64,000 bases of DNA from positions 1,302,001 through 1,366,000 of the forward strand of contig NZ_POSP01000003.1 of the NCBI RefSeq assembly GCF_002885975.1, in the 5' to 3' direction. Below the pieces are notes generated by a model, which was given only the letters and a program-made list of their open reading frames with translations, was not told where the DNA came from and ran no database searches. Position 1 is the stretch's first letter. The number at the start of each line of letters is the position of its first letter. The stretch comes from Paucibacter aquatile (GTDB lineage: Bacteria > Pseudomonadota > Gammaproteobacteria > Burkholderiales > Burkholderiaceae_C). Position numbers and translations under genes: made by a program. Shown here in pieces: positions 18,796 to 27,917 of the stretch.

Positions 18796-21700
18796 TTAGA
18801 GAGTTGAGCCTAGGCCTGGCGCCTGAGCCAGCCCGCCGCCGGCATCCAGGGTTCGATTCGCCGGGGCGATGCGCGGCAGCAGCAGTTCGAACTGGGCACC
18901 CTGCCCCGGCACGCTGCTGACCGTGATCTCGCCGCCCAGCATGGAGCGCACGATGGTGTAGCACAGATGCAGGCCCAGACCGCTGCCGCCATTGCCCAGC
19001 TTGGTCGTGAAGAAGGGATCGAAAACGCGCGAGAGGTGCTCGGGAGCAATTCCCCGGCCGTTGTCACGGAAGCGCAGGCGCACCCGCTCGGCATCGACCG
19101 CTGCCGCCTCGATTTGCATCAGGCCGTTCTGCTGGCCTTCGAAGCCGTGGATGATGGCGTTCAGCACCAGATTGCTGAGCACCTGGCCCAGAGGGCCCGG
19201 GTAGCTGTCCAGGCTCAGGCCCGGCTCGACCTGGATCTGCAGCTGGTGGCCGTCCTTGCGCAGGCGGTTGATCAGGCTGAGCTGCACCTCCTCGCAGAGC
19301 TGTTGCAGCTCGAACTGGCGGCGCCGCTCCGAGGTCTGGTCCACGGCCAGCTGCTTGAAGCTGGACACCAGGCTGGCGGCGCTGGCCAGGCCACGCACCA
19401 GCAGGCCGGCGCTGGCCTCGGCCGTGTCGCAGAAGGCTTGCAGCTCGGAGCGGCGGAGTTGCCCGGCGGCCAGCAAGGCCTTGAACTCGCGCGTGCCGTC
19501 CTGCAGCGTGCTGGCCGCCAGCAGACTGTTGCCCAGCGGCGTGTTCAGCTCGTGGGCCACGCCGGCCACCAGCGAGCCCAGCGAGGCCAGCTTCTCCTGC
19601 TCGAAGAGCTGAGCCTGGGTGCGACGCAACTGGGCGTAGGCGTCGGCATTGTCCAGCGCCACGGCGGCGTAGGCAGCCAAGGCCTGGAGCAGATCCAGAT
19701 CGGTCTGGCGGTAGGCATCGACCTGGTCGCTGAGCACACAGATCAAGCCCTTGACCTGACCCTTGATGCGCAGCGGCACGTAGAGGCCGGAGCGGGCGCG
19801 GGTGGGCTCCTCGCCGCTGGCCAGGCGCAGCACCTGTCCAGGCCCGAGCGCGGGGTCGTACTGGCCGCCCAGCCCGTCGGCATCAATCAGACGGTTGTCA
19901 CGCAGGATCTCGCGCTCCCACTGCGGTTCGCCTTGCACGATGCAGCGCACGGCCGGCTGCTCGGGGTGGTCCAGACTGCGGCGGTAGGGCTGCAGCGGCC
20001 GGCCGCGATCGATCACAAAGTCGAAGGCCACCACGGCCTCTTCCCTGCGCAACAAGCCGACGCCAAAGATCAGGGCCGGCATCAGCGATTCGACTTGACG
20101 GTACAGGGCCTGCTGCACCGCGGCCAGATCCAGCGAGGCGGTGAGTTCGCGGCCGATGTCGCTGACCGTGGCAATCTGCTGCCGCTGGGCCCGCACCTGG
20201 GCCGTGCGCAGCTCGACCTGACGCTCCAGCTCCAGCTGCACCCGGCGCAGCCGGCGCAGGCGCAGCTGCCAGGCCGCGGCCAGACTCAGCACCAGCAGCG
20301 CCAGCAAGAGCAGGCGCACGCTCAGGCTGCGCCACCAGGGCGGCTGCACCTCAATGGCCAGTAACTGCCGCGGCTCCCCCCACACCCCATCAGGATTGGC
20401 GGCCCGCGCCAGCAGGCGGTAGCGACCGGCATCAAGGTTGGTGTAGGTGGCCAGCCCCTCGCCATCGGGGCCCTGGATCCAGTCCTGATCAAAGCCTTCG
20501 AGCTTCCAGGCATAGCGCAGACGGCCGGCATTGAAGAAATGCTGGGCACGCAGATCAAAGCTGACCATGGCCTCTCGGTGGCTCAAGCGCAGCTGCTCGG
20601 CCTGAGCCAAGGGGCCGCTGACCCCCAGCGCAGCGAGGCTGCTGGCGGCCTCGTCGGCACGTTGCGCAGCCTGGCTCGGGTCCAGCAGGGAACGATTGAA
20701 GATGCGCACATCGGCCAGCACCACCGGCGGCGCCACCGGGTTGTCGCGCAGCTCACTGGGTTTGAAGCGCAGCAGGCCTTCCCCACCATACAGCAGCTGG
20801 CCGGCGACTCCTTGGCTGCTGCCACCCTGGGCAAAGTTGCCACGGAAATGACCGCTGCGCGAGGGGTAGTGGCGCAGACTGCGTCGCTCCGGGTCGAGGC
20901 GGCTGAGGCCATCGGGGCTGGCGAACCAGAGCGCGTCATCTTCGGCCAGCTCCAGGCTATGGGCCCAGCCCTTGGGCATGCCCGCCAGGCGACGCCTGGA
21001 CTTGAGCTGCCAGACGCCCGCCTCGCTCTGCAGCAGTTCGTACAGACCCAGCTGGGTTCCGGCCCAGATGCGCCCCTGCCGGTCCTGACGCAGGGCGTAG
21101 ATGGCCAGCTCCGAAGGCTGAGGCATGTCCAGGCTGGCTCGCACCGGTTGGCTGAAACGCTGCTGCGCCGCATCCCAGAGCTGCAGCCCGCCCTTGCTGC
21201 CCAGCCACAAACGGCCGTCACGATCAGACAACAGGCAGTCGATGACCTCGTTGCTGAGGCTGCCGGGCCGGCCGCCGTCGCGGCGGAAGCGGGTCAGACG
21301 GCCATCGTTGCCAAAACGGTAGGCGCCGGCAGCGCTGGCCGCCCACAGCTGTCCCTGGGCATCGTGGGCCAGCGCCGCGATGGACATGCCGCCCCCCAGG
21401 CGCTCGCCCAAGTCGATGCGTCGGGCCTGGCGGCTTTTCAAGTCAAGCAGAAACAGGCCGTCGTCGCCGCCCACCCAAAGCCCACGCTCAGGCTGCAGCA
21501 GCAAGGCCTTGAGGTAACGCATGGGCAGTTGCTCCGGCCGGATACGCTCGGCCTCGCCGCTGGAGAGCTGCAGCCGGTTCAGGCCGCCGCCGTAGCTGGC
21601 CACCCAGGCATGGTCGGCGCCATCGGCCGCCACCGCCATGACACTGTCGCTGGACAGGCTGCTGGCATCGCCGACCACCGAGCGGTAGGCGCGAAAGCCG

Positions 21701-22803
21701 CCGCTGCGCAAATCCGCCAAGGAAATACCCCAGCCCCAGGTGCCCACCCACAGCACGCCGCTGCGGTCCTGAAACAGGGCCGAGATGGCATTGCTGAACA
21801 CGCTGTCAGGCAAGGCCGGGTGGTGCATATGGGACTCGAACTGCACGCTGCCGGGTCGCCAATGCCAGAGCCCGGCATTGCCGGTGCCCACCCAGATGCC
21901 ATCGTCCTGATCGCGGTACAAGGTGTGAACCAGACTGGGCGGCAAGCCCCAGCGCGCGGGCAAGTCCAGCACTTCGCCGCTGCGCGTGTCGATCATCTGC
22001 ACGCCGGCATTGGTGCCCAGCCAGGCACGCTGCTGGGCGTCGATCACGAGGCTGCGCACGCCGGGCTCGCTGGCTCCAAAGCTGCCCAAGGGCCAGCGCT
22101 GCTGCAGGCGGCCCTGGGCATCAAGATGCATCAGGTGACGCCCAGCGACCACCCACACGCCCTGGGCACCGTCGCTGACCATGGCGGCCATGCCGGCCTT
22201 GCGGCCAGGCACCAGAGGCTCCAACAGCGGCAAACCCACCGCTTCGAACGCGCGCCGCTGTGGATCGAAATGCAGCAGATCCAAGCCGGTCAAGACCCAG
22301 ACGCGCCCGTCCTTCGCCGACTGCAGGCCCAGCACATAGCGCTCGCGCATATGCCGCTCGCCCGGCAGGCCATGCCGGCGCAGGGTTTCGCTGCGCAGGT
22401 CCATCTCGTCCAGGCCTCGCTCGGTACCGATCAGTAAGCGCTCGCCAGGCAACAACAAAAGACTGCGCACGGCCGGGTGGCTCAAGGAGTGGGCATCAGC
22501 CGGCTCGGAGCCAAAGGGCTGGGCGGCCCGGCCGTCAAAACGATACAGGCCGGCGCTGGTGCCCAACCACATCAGGCCGCGCGCATCCTGCTGGGCGCTG
22601 TACAGGATGGCCTGCAGCCCCGCCCGCTCGGCCGCCAGCTGCTCGAAACGCAGGTTCTGCAGGCCGCTGCCCGCCTGCGCCACCGCGCAGCAGGCCCAAG
22701 CCCAGACCAGGCACCAGCCACGAAACCGGCCGAGCCCTCGGCCGGCCCTGGCGAACAGGAGCCATGCGGCAAAAAAACGGTGAGAGCCCAGGCGCAAGCG
22801 CAT
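18796..22803 (-). CDS. large sensor histidine kinase with periplasmic beta-propellers
   Basis: This 1335-residue protein has an N-terminal signal or anchor, then roughly 700 residues of repeated two-component propeller strands (such as GLMWLGTSAGLYRFDG and DGRLWLGSKGGLQLWD). A Y_Y_Y domain (about 740-820) and a membrane helix (about 826-846, LLLLALLVLSLAAAW) follow. The cytoplasmic part has a coiled coil, a GAF-like domain (about 890-1050), the phosphoacceptor helix VAGVAHELNTPLG (His1084) and a HATPase domain with DNGRGIAPEHL, DPFFTTK and GSGLGLHL. It lacks the receiver and AraC domains of Bacteroidetes hybrid systems, and no response regulator gene is adjacent. It probably senses a saccharide or related solute in the periplasm. 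Confidence 0.9.
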   Translation of the reverse strand: MRLRLGSHRFFAAWLLFARAGRGLGRFRGWCLVWAWACCAVAQAGSGLQNLRFEQLAAERAGLQAILYSAQQDARGLMWLGTSAGLYRFDGRAAQPFGSEPADAHSLSHPAVRSLLLLPGERLLIGTERGLDEMDLRSETLRRHGLPGERHMRERYVLGLQSAKDGRVWVLTGLDLLHFDPQRRAFEAVGLPLLEPLVPGRKAGMAAMVSDGAQGVWVVAGRHLMHLDAQGRLQQRWPLGSFGASEPGVRSLVIDAQQRAWLGTNAGVQMIDTRSGEVLDLPARWGLPPSLVHTLYRDQDDGIWVGTGNAGLWHWRPGSVQFESHMHHPALPDSVFSNAISALFQDRSGVLWVGTWGWGISLADLRSGGFRAYRSVVGDASSLSSDSVMAVAADGADHAWVASYGGGLNRLQLSSGEAERIRPEQLPMRYLKALLLQPERGLWVGGDDGLFLLDLKSRQARRIDLGERLGGGMSIAALAHDAQGQLWAASAAGAYRFGNDGRLTRFRRDGGRPGSLSNEVIDCLLSDRDGRLWLGSKGGLQLWDAAQQRFSQPVRASLDMPQPSELAIYALRQDRQGRIWAGTQLGLYELLQSEAGVWQLKSRRRLAGMPKGWAHSLELAEDDALWFASPDGLSRLDPERRSLRHYPSRSGHFRGNFAQGGSSQGVAGQLLYGGEGLLRFKPSELRDNPVAPPVVLADVRIFNRSLLDPSQAAQRADEAASSLAALGVSGPLAQAEQLRLSHREAMVSFDLRAQHFFNAGRLRYAWKLEGFDQDWIQGPDGEGLATYTNLDAGRYRLLARAANPDGVWGEPRQLLAIEVQPPWWRSLSVRLLLLALLVLSLAAAWQLRLRRLRRVQLELERQVELRTAQVRAQRQQIATVSDIGRELTASLDLAAVQQALYRQVESLMPALIFGVGLLRREEAVVAFDFVIDRGRPLQPYRRSLDHPEQPAVRCIVQGEPQWEREILRDNRLIDADGLGGQYDPALGPGQVLRLASGEEPTRARSGLYVPLRIKGQVKGLICVLSDQVDAYRQTDLDLLQALAAYAAVALDNADAYAQLRRTQAQLFEQEKLASLGSLVAGVAHELNTPLGNSLLAASTLQDGTREFKALLAAGQLRRSELQAFCDTAEASAGLLVRGLASAASLVSSFKQLAVDQTSERRRQFELQQLCEEVQLSLINRLRKDGHQLQIQVEPGLSLDSYPGPLGQVLSNLVLNAIIHGFEGQQNGLMQIEAAAVDAERVRLRFRDNGRGIAPEHLSRVFDPFFTTKLGNGGSGLGLHLCYTIVRSMLGGEITVSSVPGQGAQFELLLPRIAPANRTLDAGGGLAQAPGLGSTL

Positions 22804-22878
22804 GCGCCCCAGCCTACCCGAATCGCGCGCCTCGCCCCACCGGTCTGTCCCTAGGGCGACACAGCAGAAGCGAGGGGA

Positions 22879-24435
22879 TCAAAGCCAGTGCCAGCGCAGC
22901 AGGATCTGTGTGGTCAGCAGGCCCAGGGTGAAGCCCACCGCACCGTAAAGCAAAGCCTGCAGGAGGCGGTTGGTGCGGCGCTGCTCGCGCAGCAAGGCCT
23001 CGAGCGCGCGCGAATCCGGGCCCGTGGCCTGGCGCTTGAGCGCATCATGCAGCAGGCGCGGCAGCTCGGGGAAGAGCTGGGCATAGCGAGGCGCCTCTTT
23101 CTTGACCTGGTTGATCAGGGCGCGCCAGCCGACCTGCTCGTTCATCCAGCGCTCGAGAAAGGGCTTGGCGGTGGCCCAGAGATCGAGCTCGGGGTCCAGC
23201 TGACGACCCAGGCCCTCGACATTGAGCAAGGTCTTTTGCAGCAGCACCAGCTGGGGCTGGATCTCGACATTGAAGCGGCGCGAGGTCTGGAACAAGCGCA
23301 TCAAGACCTGCCCCAAGGAGATGTCCTTGAGCGGCCGGTCGAAATGCGGCTCGCAGACGGCGCGCACCGCGCCTTCGAGCTCGTCCACCCGGGTCTCCGG
23401 CGGCACCCAGCCCGAGGCGATGTGCAACTCGGCCACGCGCTTGTAGTCGCGCTGGAAGAAGGCGATGAAGTTCTGCGCCAAGTACTCTTTATCGACCTCG
23501 GTCAGGGTGCCGATGATGCCAAAGTCCAGGGCCACATAACGGCCGAAGGTGGCGGGATCGAGGCTGACCTGGATATTGCCCGGGTGCATGTCGGCATGGA
23601 AAAAGCCATCGCGGAACACCTGGGTGAAGAAGATGGTGACACCGTCGCGCGCCAGCTTCGGGATGTCGATGCCGGCTTGCTTGAGACGATCGAGTTGCGA
23701 GATCGGCACGCCCTTCATGCGCTCCATCACGATCACCTCGGTGCTGCACATGTCCCAGTGCATCTCGGGCACCATGATCAGGTCCAGGCCGGCCATATTG
23801 CGGCGCAGCTGGGCGGCGTTGGCGGCTTCGCGCACCAGGTCCAGCTCGTCGTGCAGATAGGTGTCGAACTCGGCCACCACCTCGCGCGGCTTCAGGCGCC
23901 GGCCATCGGCCGAGAAGCGCTCGACCCAGCCGGCCAGGGTGCGCAGCAAGGCGATGTCGTCGTCGATGGTGTCCAGCATGCCGGGGCGCAGCACCTTGAC
24001 CGCCACCTCGCGACCGTCTTTCAGCGTGGCGAAATGGACCTGAGCGATCGAGGCGCTGGCCACCGGCTCGGCATCAAAGCTGCCAAACAGCTCCTCGACC
24101 GGCTTGCCAAAGGCCTTTTCGACCAGGGCGCGCGACTCGGCGGCCGGGAATGGTGGCACGCGGTCCTGCAGCTTGGACAACTCTTCCACCAGGTCGGGAG
24201 GCAGCAGATCGCGTCGGGTGGACAGCACCTGGCCAAACTTGACGAAGATGGGCCCCAGGTGCTCCAGGGCCAAGCGCAGGCGCACGCCGCGTGGCTGGTC
24301 CCAGCTACGCCCCAGCGACACCGTGCGGCGCAGCAGCTGGAAACGACGGCGGCGCAAGCCCGACAGGGCCAGATCATCGAGGCCGAAGCGAAGAATCGTC
24401 CAGACGATGACGAACAGCCGGGCGAAGTACCTCAT
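22879..24435 (-). CDS. ubiB: ubiquinone biosynthesis ATPase/kinase-like protein UbiB
   Basis: The 518-residue atypical (ADCK/UbiB) kinase has the family motif FVKFGQVLSTR in place of a normal glycine loop, the Ala-rich/VAVKVLRPG segment, and the catalytic-type DMHPGNIQV and DFGIIG. Two membrane helices near the C-terminus (ALLYGAVGFTLGLLTTQILL) anchor it. It supports coenzyme Q assembly at the inner membrane. ATG 24435 overlaps the ubiJ stop (ATGA) and gives normal length, so upstream in-frame sequence was excluded. Confidence 0.95.
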   Translation of the reverse strand: MRYFARLFVIVWTILRFGLDDLALSGLRRRRFQLLRRTVSLGRSWDQPRGVRLRLALEHLGPIFVKFGQVLSTRRDLLPPDLVEELSKLQDRVPPFPAAESRALVEKAFGKPVEELFGSFDAEPVASASIAQVHFATLKDGREVAVKVLRPGMLDTIDDDIALLRTLAGWVERFSADGRRLKPREVVAEFDTYLHDELDLVREAANAAQLRRNMAGLDLIMVPEMHWDMCSTEVIVMERMKGVPISQLDRLKQAGIDIPKLARDGVTIFFTQVFRDGFFHADMHPGNIQVSLDPATFGRYVALDFGIIGTLTEVDKEYLAQNFIAFFQRDYKRVAELHIASGWVPPETRVDELEGAVRAVCEPHFDRPLKDISLGQVLMRLFQTSRRFNVEIQPQLVLLQKTLLNVEGLGRQLDPELDLWATAKPFLERWMNEQVGWRALINQVKKEAPRYAQLFPELPRLLHDALKRQATGPDSRALEALLREQRRTNRLLQALLYGAVGFTLGLLTTQILLRWHWL

Positions 24436-24950
24436 GCGCCGGCGCGACCCGCGGCCATACCTCGCACACCCGCTGCCAGACCGGCCAGCGCCGAAGACAC
24501 TGCGCGGCCGCAACGGGCCAGCTGATGGGCGGCCACCGGGCCGATCACCGCGGCCAGGTCGTCTTCCACATCCCAGCGCAGGTTCTCGATCAGCCAATTC
24601 ATGGCGCCGGCGAAAGCCGCGTCGCCCTGCACATGGACCTGGGGCTTCTGGCCGGTCAGCGAACCCAGAGCCAGCAAGGCCGGGTTGCCGGCATCGATCT
24701 CGATGCGCAAGGCACCATCGGGCGCCTGCTCAAGGCGTTCAAACAAGCCCGCAGGCGTCACGCCCAGCGCCAAATCGGGCGCCTTGGGCAGCAAAGCCGG
24801 CCAGTTCTGCAGATGCAACACCAGCGCGCGGCCGGCAAAAGGCTGCAAGCGCCCCGTGGCCAGGGCCTCGCGGCTGATGACATGATTGAGCAACAAGACC
24901 ATGCGATCCTGTGCGGCCGGTGCAAACATGGCGGTCCATTCTTCTAGCAT
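24432..24950 (-). CDS. ubiJ: ubiquinone biosynthesis accessory factor UbiJ (SCP2 domain)
   Basis: This 172-residue protein has an SCP2-type lipid-binding domain and sits directly before ubiB with a four-base overlap, the standard ubiJ-ubiB arrangement. UbiJ binds ubiquinone precursors and, with UbiK, scaffolds the soluble hydroxylase complex. The sequence includes GALRIEIDAGNPALLALGSL and a C-terminal helix (NWLIENLRWDVEDDLAAVIG) typical of the family. ATG 24950 was used; ATG 24929 is a possible later start. Confidence 0.85.
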   Translation of the reverse strand: MLEEWTAMFAPAAQDRMVLLLNHVISREALATGRLQPFAGRALVLHLQNWPALLPKAPDLALGVTPAGLFERLEQAPDGALRIEIDAGNPALLALGSLTGQKPQVHVQGDAAFAGAMNWLIENLRWDVEDDLAAVIGPVAAHQLARCGRAVSSALAGLAAGVRGMAAGRAGA

Positions 24951-25153
24951 GGCGCGGATTGTAGGGAGTCGCCGCGTGGCACAGCGGACCTAGGGGGAAG
25001 CGGGGGGAATTACCCCTGGAGAACTGAGAGAGAATCCCTGTTCATATTTTCCTCAGATGGAGGGGCGCTCGGGCATGTCGAGAGTCTGCAGGGTCGATTC
25101 ACGGCTCGTATCAAAAAAAGCAACGCCGCCCGGCACCAAGGAGTTCAGGAACG
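24951..25153 (+). promoter_or_regulatory. leader/promoter region of the exopolysaccharide locus with GGGGGAATTACCCC box
   Basis: The 203-base gap precedes the priming transferase gene. It contains GGGGGAA at 24993-24999 and again inside GGGGGAATTACCCC at 25003-25016, the latter being a near-perfect inverted repeat (GGGG, AATTA core, CCCC). Similar GGAATACCC boxes occur before epsD at the other end of the locus, suggesting one regulator for both. No confident -35/-10 pair could be assigned. A TGGCAC at 24977 lacks the matching downstream half of a sigma-54 site. Confidence 0.5.
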
Positions 25154-26542
25154 ATGTTCGAGGATAGAAGTTACAAAAGAACGTTTTACAGCGCACCTCA
25201 GTCCATCGAATCGTTCATCGCTGCCTTCATGGAGCCCGGCCTGGTGGTCTTGTGCTACCTGGCGGTGAATCACTATTTCGGCGAGCCCATCGTGCGCTCG
25301 GACCTGACCTTGTGCTTGCTCGTGTTTGCGCTGACCTTCCCTGGGCGCAATCGTTTCGCCGATACCACCATCAGCGCAGCCATCGATGTCATCGGCTCCT
25401 GGCTGGCTCTGCTCTTCATCCTGGGCCTGTGTGGTTATGCGACCAACAGCATGGGCTATTTCGAGGACAAGGTGCTGGTGTGGTGGATCGCGCTGACGCC
25501 GGTGTTGCAAATCGTGGCCATCAAGTGCGGCGCCCTGCTGCGCCGCCGCCGTGTCCGCGCGACACGGCGCGGTGCCGTGATCGTGGGCGCGGGGCCGCTG
25601 GGCGCCAAAGTGGCGCGCGCCCTGCGCGACGGACCGGACAAGGGCATCGACTTTCTCGGCTATTTCGACGACCGGCAGGATGAGCGCCTGCACCCGGATG
25701 CACACGCCAAGCTGCTGGGCATGCTCAGCGAACTGAGTGACTATGTGCGCAAGCACAGCGTTCGCGAGGTCTACATCACCCTGCCCCTGGGCTCGCAGCC
25801 ACGCATCGTGCACCTGCTGGAGCAGATTCAAGGCACGACCGCCAGCCTGTTTTTCGTGCCCGATGTGTTCGGCATCAGCATCATCCAGGGCCGACTGCAG
25901 GACATGAACGGTGTGCCCGTGGTGGGCATTTGCGAAACACCCTTTACCGGCACCAACGAGTTGATCAAACGCCTCAGCGACATCGTGCTGGCTTGCGTGA
26001 TTCTGGTGCTGATTTCACCGATCTTGCTGGCCGTGGCGATTGGCGTGAAGCTCAGCTCACCCGGACCCATCATCTTCAAGCAGCGCCGCAACGGCCTGGA
26101 TGGCGAGGAGATCATCGTCTACAAATTCCGCTCCATGCGCACCATGGACAACGGCCCGGTGGTCAAGCAGGCCACCAAGGACGATCCACGCATCACCAAG
26201 TTCGGCGCCTTCATCCGCCGAACCTCTCTGGACGAATTGCCGCAGTTCATCAATGTGTTGCAAGGCCAGATGAGCATCGTTGGCCCGCGCCCGCACGCCG
26301 TGGCCCACAACGAGGAATACCGCAAGCTGATCAAGGCCTATATGGTTCGCCACAAGGTCAAGCCCGGCATCACCGGCTGGGCCCAGGTCAACGGCCTGCG
26401 TGGTGAAACCGACACGATCGACAAGATGAAAGCACGGGTCGAATACGATCTGGAGTACCTGCGGAATTGGTCCCTGGCCCTGGATCTGCAGATCATCGTG
26501 CGCACCGCACGGCTGATGCTGTTTGACCGCCATGCCTACTGA
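25154..26542 (+). CDS. undecaprenyl-phosphate glucose phosphotransferase (WcaJ/EpsB type)
   Basis: The 462-residue polyprenyl glycosylphosphotransferase probably starts the repeat unit by moving glucose-1-phosphate onto undecaprenyl phosphate. The N-terminal half has four to five membrane helices and a CoA-binding-like domain (AVIVGAGPLGAKVARAL). The C-terminal bacterial sugar-transferase domain has KRLSDIVLA, KQRRNG, VYKFRSM, RRTSLDELPQ and IVGPRPHAV, plus KPGITGWAQVNGLRG. AGGA and AAGGAG lie before ATG 25154. It is the first gene of the plus-strand block. Galactose as primer instead of glucose cannot be excluded. Confidence 0.92.
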   Translation: MFEDRSYKRTFYSAPQSIESFIAAFMEPGLVVLCYLAVNHYFGEPIVRSDLTLCLLVFALTFPGRNRFADTTISAAIDVIGSWLALLFILGLCGYATNSMGYFEDKVLVWWIALTPVLQIVAIKCGALLRRRRVRATRRGAVIVGAGPLGAKVARALRDGPDKGIDFLGYFDDRQDERLHPDAHAKLLGMLSELSDYVRKHSVREVYITLPLGSQPRIVHLLEQIQGTTASLFFVPDVFGISIIQGRLQDMNGVPVVGICETPFTGTNELIKRLSDIVLACVILVLISPILLAVAIGVKLSSPGPIIFKQRRNGLDGEEIIVYKFRSMRTMDNGPVVKQATKDDPRITKFGAFIRRTSLDELPQFINVLQGQMSIVGPRPHAVAHNEEYRKLIKAYMVRHKVKPGITGWAQVNGLRGETDTIDKMKARVEYDLEYLRNWSLALDLQIIVRTARLMLFDRHAY

Positions 26543-26633
26543 ATCCCTGATTGCGGGCGGCCTGCGCGCAAGCGGCACCTGCCTGCCAAGCCCGGCGCCG
26601 ACGAATGCCGCCCCTGGTTCCCCAAGGAAGCCC

Positions 26634-27872
26634 ATGTCTGTTTCGCTGAACCGCCCCCTGCCGCCCGCTGCGCTGGGGCTCCTGAGCCTGCTGGGATGCT
26701 GCCTGGCGAGCCCGGCCCTGGCCGACGCCAACCCCTACTACGTGGGTACGGCGCTCAACCTCAGCCACGTCTCCAACATCTACCGCCAAAACAACAATGC
26801 CAACAGTGACCGCGTGGTCAGCGCCTCGCTGCTGGCCGGCATCGACCAGACCTTTGGCCGCCAACGCCTGAATCTGGATGCCTCTTTGCAGGCCAATCGC
26901 TACCAGAACAACAGCGAGTTGAACAACCGCGGCTACACCCTCAAAGGCGGGCTGGACTGGTCCACGGCAGAGCGCCTTTCGGGCAGCGTCAAGGTCAACA
27001 ACAGCCAATCCCTGGCGACCTACAACATTGGCAGTGGCATCGCGCCCATCTTCAAGAAAAACATTGAGAAGAACACAGCCGTGGATGCGGTGCTGCGCGT
27101 GGGCCTGGTGACCAAATTCTCGGCAGAAGCCTCTGCTGGCCAACGCAGCCGACGCTTCAGCGCCGTCGAGTACAGCCGCTTGGAAGTCGACCAGACCCGT
27201 TACTCCCTGGGTCTGACCTACAGCCCCAGCCCGAATTTGCGCCTCGGCGTGGCGGGACGCCACACCCGGGATCGTTTCCCGCGCTTCACATTGATCAACC
27301 TGCTCAATGCCGAGTACCAAGCCTCCGAGTTCACACGGAAAGACATCGATCTGACCGGACGGGCCGTGCTCAGCGGCGCCAGCTCCATCGATGGACGAAT
27401 CAGCCACGGCCGATCGCGCGTGAAGCTGGGGGCGGGCAATGATTTCAATGGCACGACCGGCCAACTGACCTGGACCTGGTTGCCGACGGTACGCTGGAAC
27501 ATTGCCACCACCCTCAGCCGGGACACAGGCCTGGAAACTTCCTTCTTCCGGGTCGGCGGCAACACCTTGAATGCCGACCAAAACCGCGTCACGACCTCGG
27601 CCCAGCTGGCGGTCAGCTATGAGCTCACGGCCAAGATCGTTCTCAACGCCAGCGCCAGCAGCTCGCGCGCGGAACGCGTCGATGACTTTCTGGGTCAGCA
27701 GGCCAAAAGCCAGGACCGCGACACGGCCTACAGCCTCGGTGCGCGCTGGCTGTATTCGCGCAGCATTCAGCTCGGCTGCCAGTACACCAAGAATTCGCGC
27801 AGCAGCACCATCGTCCAGTATGTCTACGACGCCAACAGCTTCGGCTGCTACGGTCAAATGGTTCTGAACTGA
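26634..27872 (+). CDS. epsL: EpsL-family outer-membrane beta-barrel protein
   Basis: This 412-residue protein has a signal peptide (PPAALGLLSLLGCCLASPALADA, cut near residue 32). The body is rich in alternating aromatic/polar strands (GLTYSPSPNLRLGVAGRHTR, TWTWLPTVRWNIATTLSRD) and ends in a tyrosine/hydrophobic strand. This is the pattern of EpsL proteins found with EpsD-EpsI, thought to form part of the outer-membrane exit route. ATG 26634 has AAGGAAG four bases upstream and begins the signal peptide; the frame is open earlier and overlaps the transferase gene, which is unlikely to be coding. Confidence 0.8.
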   Translation: MSVSLNRPLPPAALGLLSLLGCCLASPALADANPYYVGTALNLSHVSNIYRQNNNANSDRVVSASLLAGIDQTFGRQRLNLDASLQANRYQNNSELNNRGYTLKGGLDWSTAERLSGSVKVNNSQSLATYNIGSGIAPIFKKNIEKNTAVDAVLRVGLVTKFSAEASAGQRSRRFSAVEYSRLEVDQTRYSLGLTYSPSPNLRLGVAGRHTRDRFPRFTLINLLNAEYQASEFTRKDIDLTGRAVLSGASSIDGRISHGRSRVKLGAGNDFNGTTGQLTWTWLPTVRWNIATTLSRDTGLETSFFRVGGNTLNADQNRVTTSAQLAVSYELTAKIVLNASASSSRAERVDDFLGQQAKSQDRDTAYSLGARWLYSRSIQLGCQYTKNSRSSTIVQYVYDANSFGCYGQMVLN

Positions 27873-27917
27873 TGAGCCGACTGGCATCCCCATTGCAAAC
27901 ACTTCGCAACTCTCTCC

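Noticed and set aside
20539..22437. A 632-residue open frame opposite the histidine kinase
   Set aside because: Antisense to a protein with clear propeller, Y_Y_Y, His-kinase and HATPase motifs; no recognisable domain of its own.
24977..24995. TGGCAC resembling half of a sigma-54 promoter before the exopolysaccharide locus
   Set aside because: The required GC-containing second half at the correct spacing is missing (the following bases read AGCGGACCTAG).
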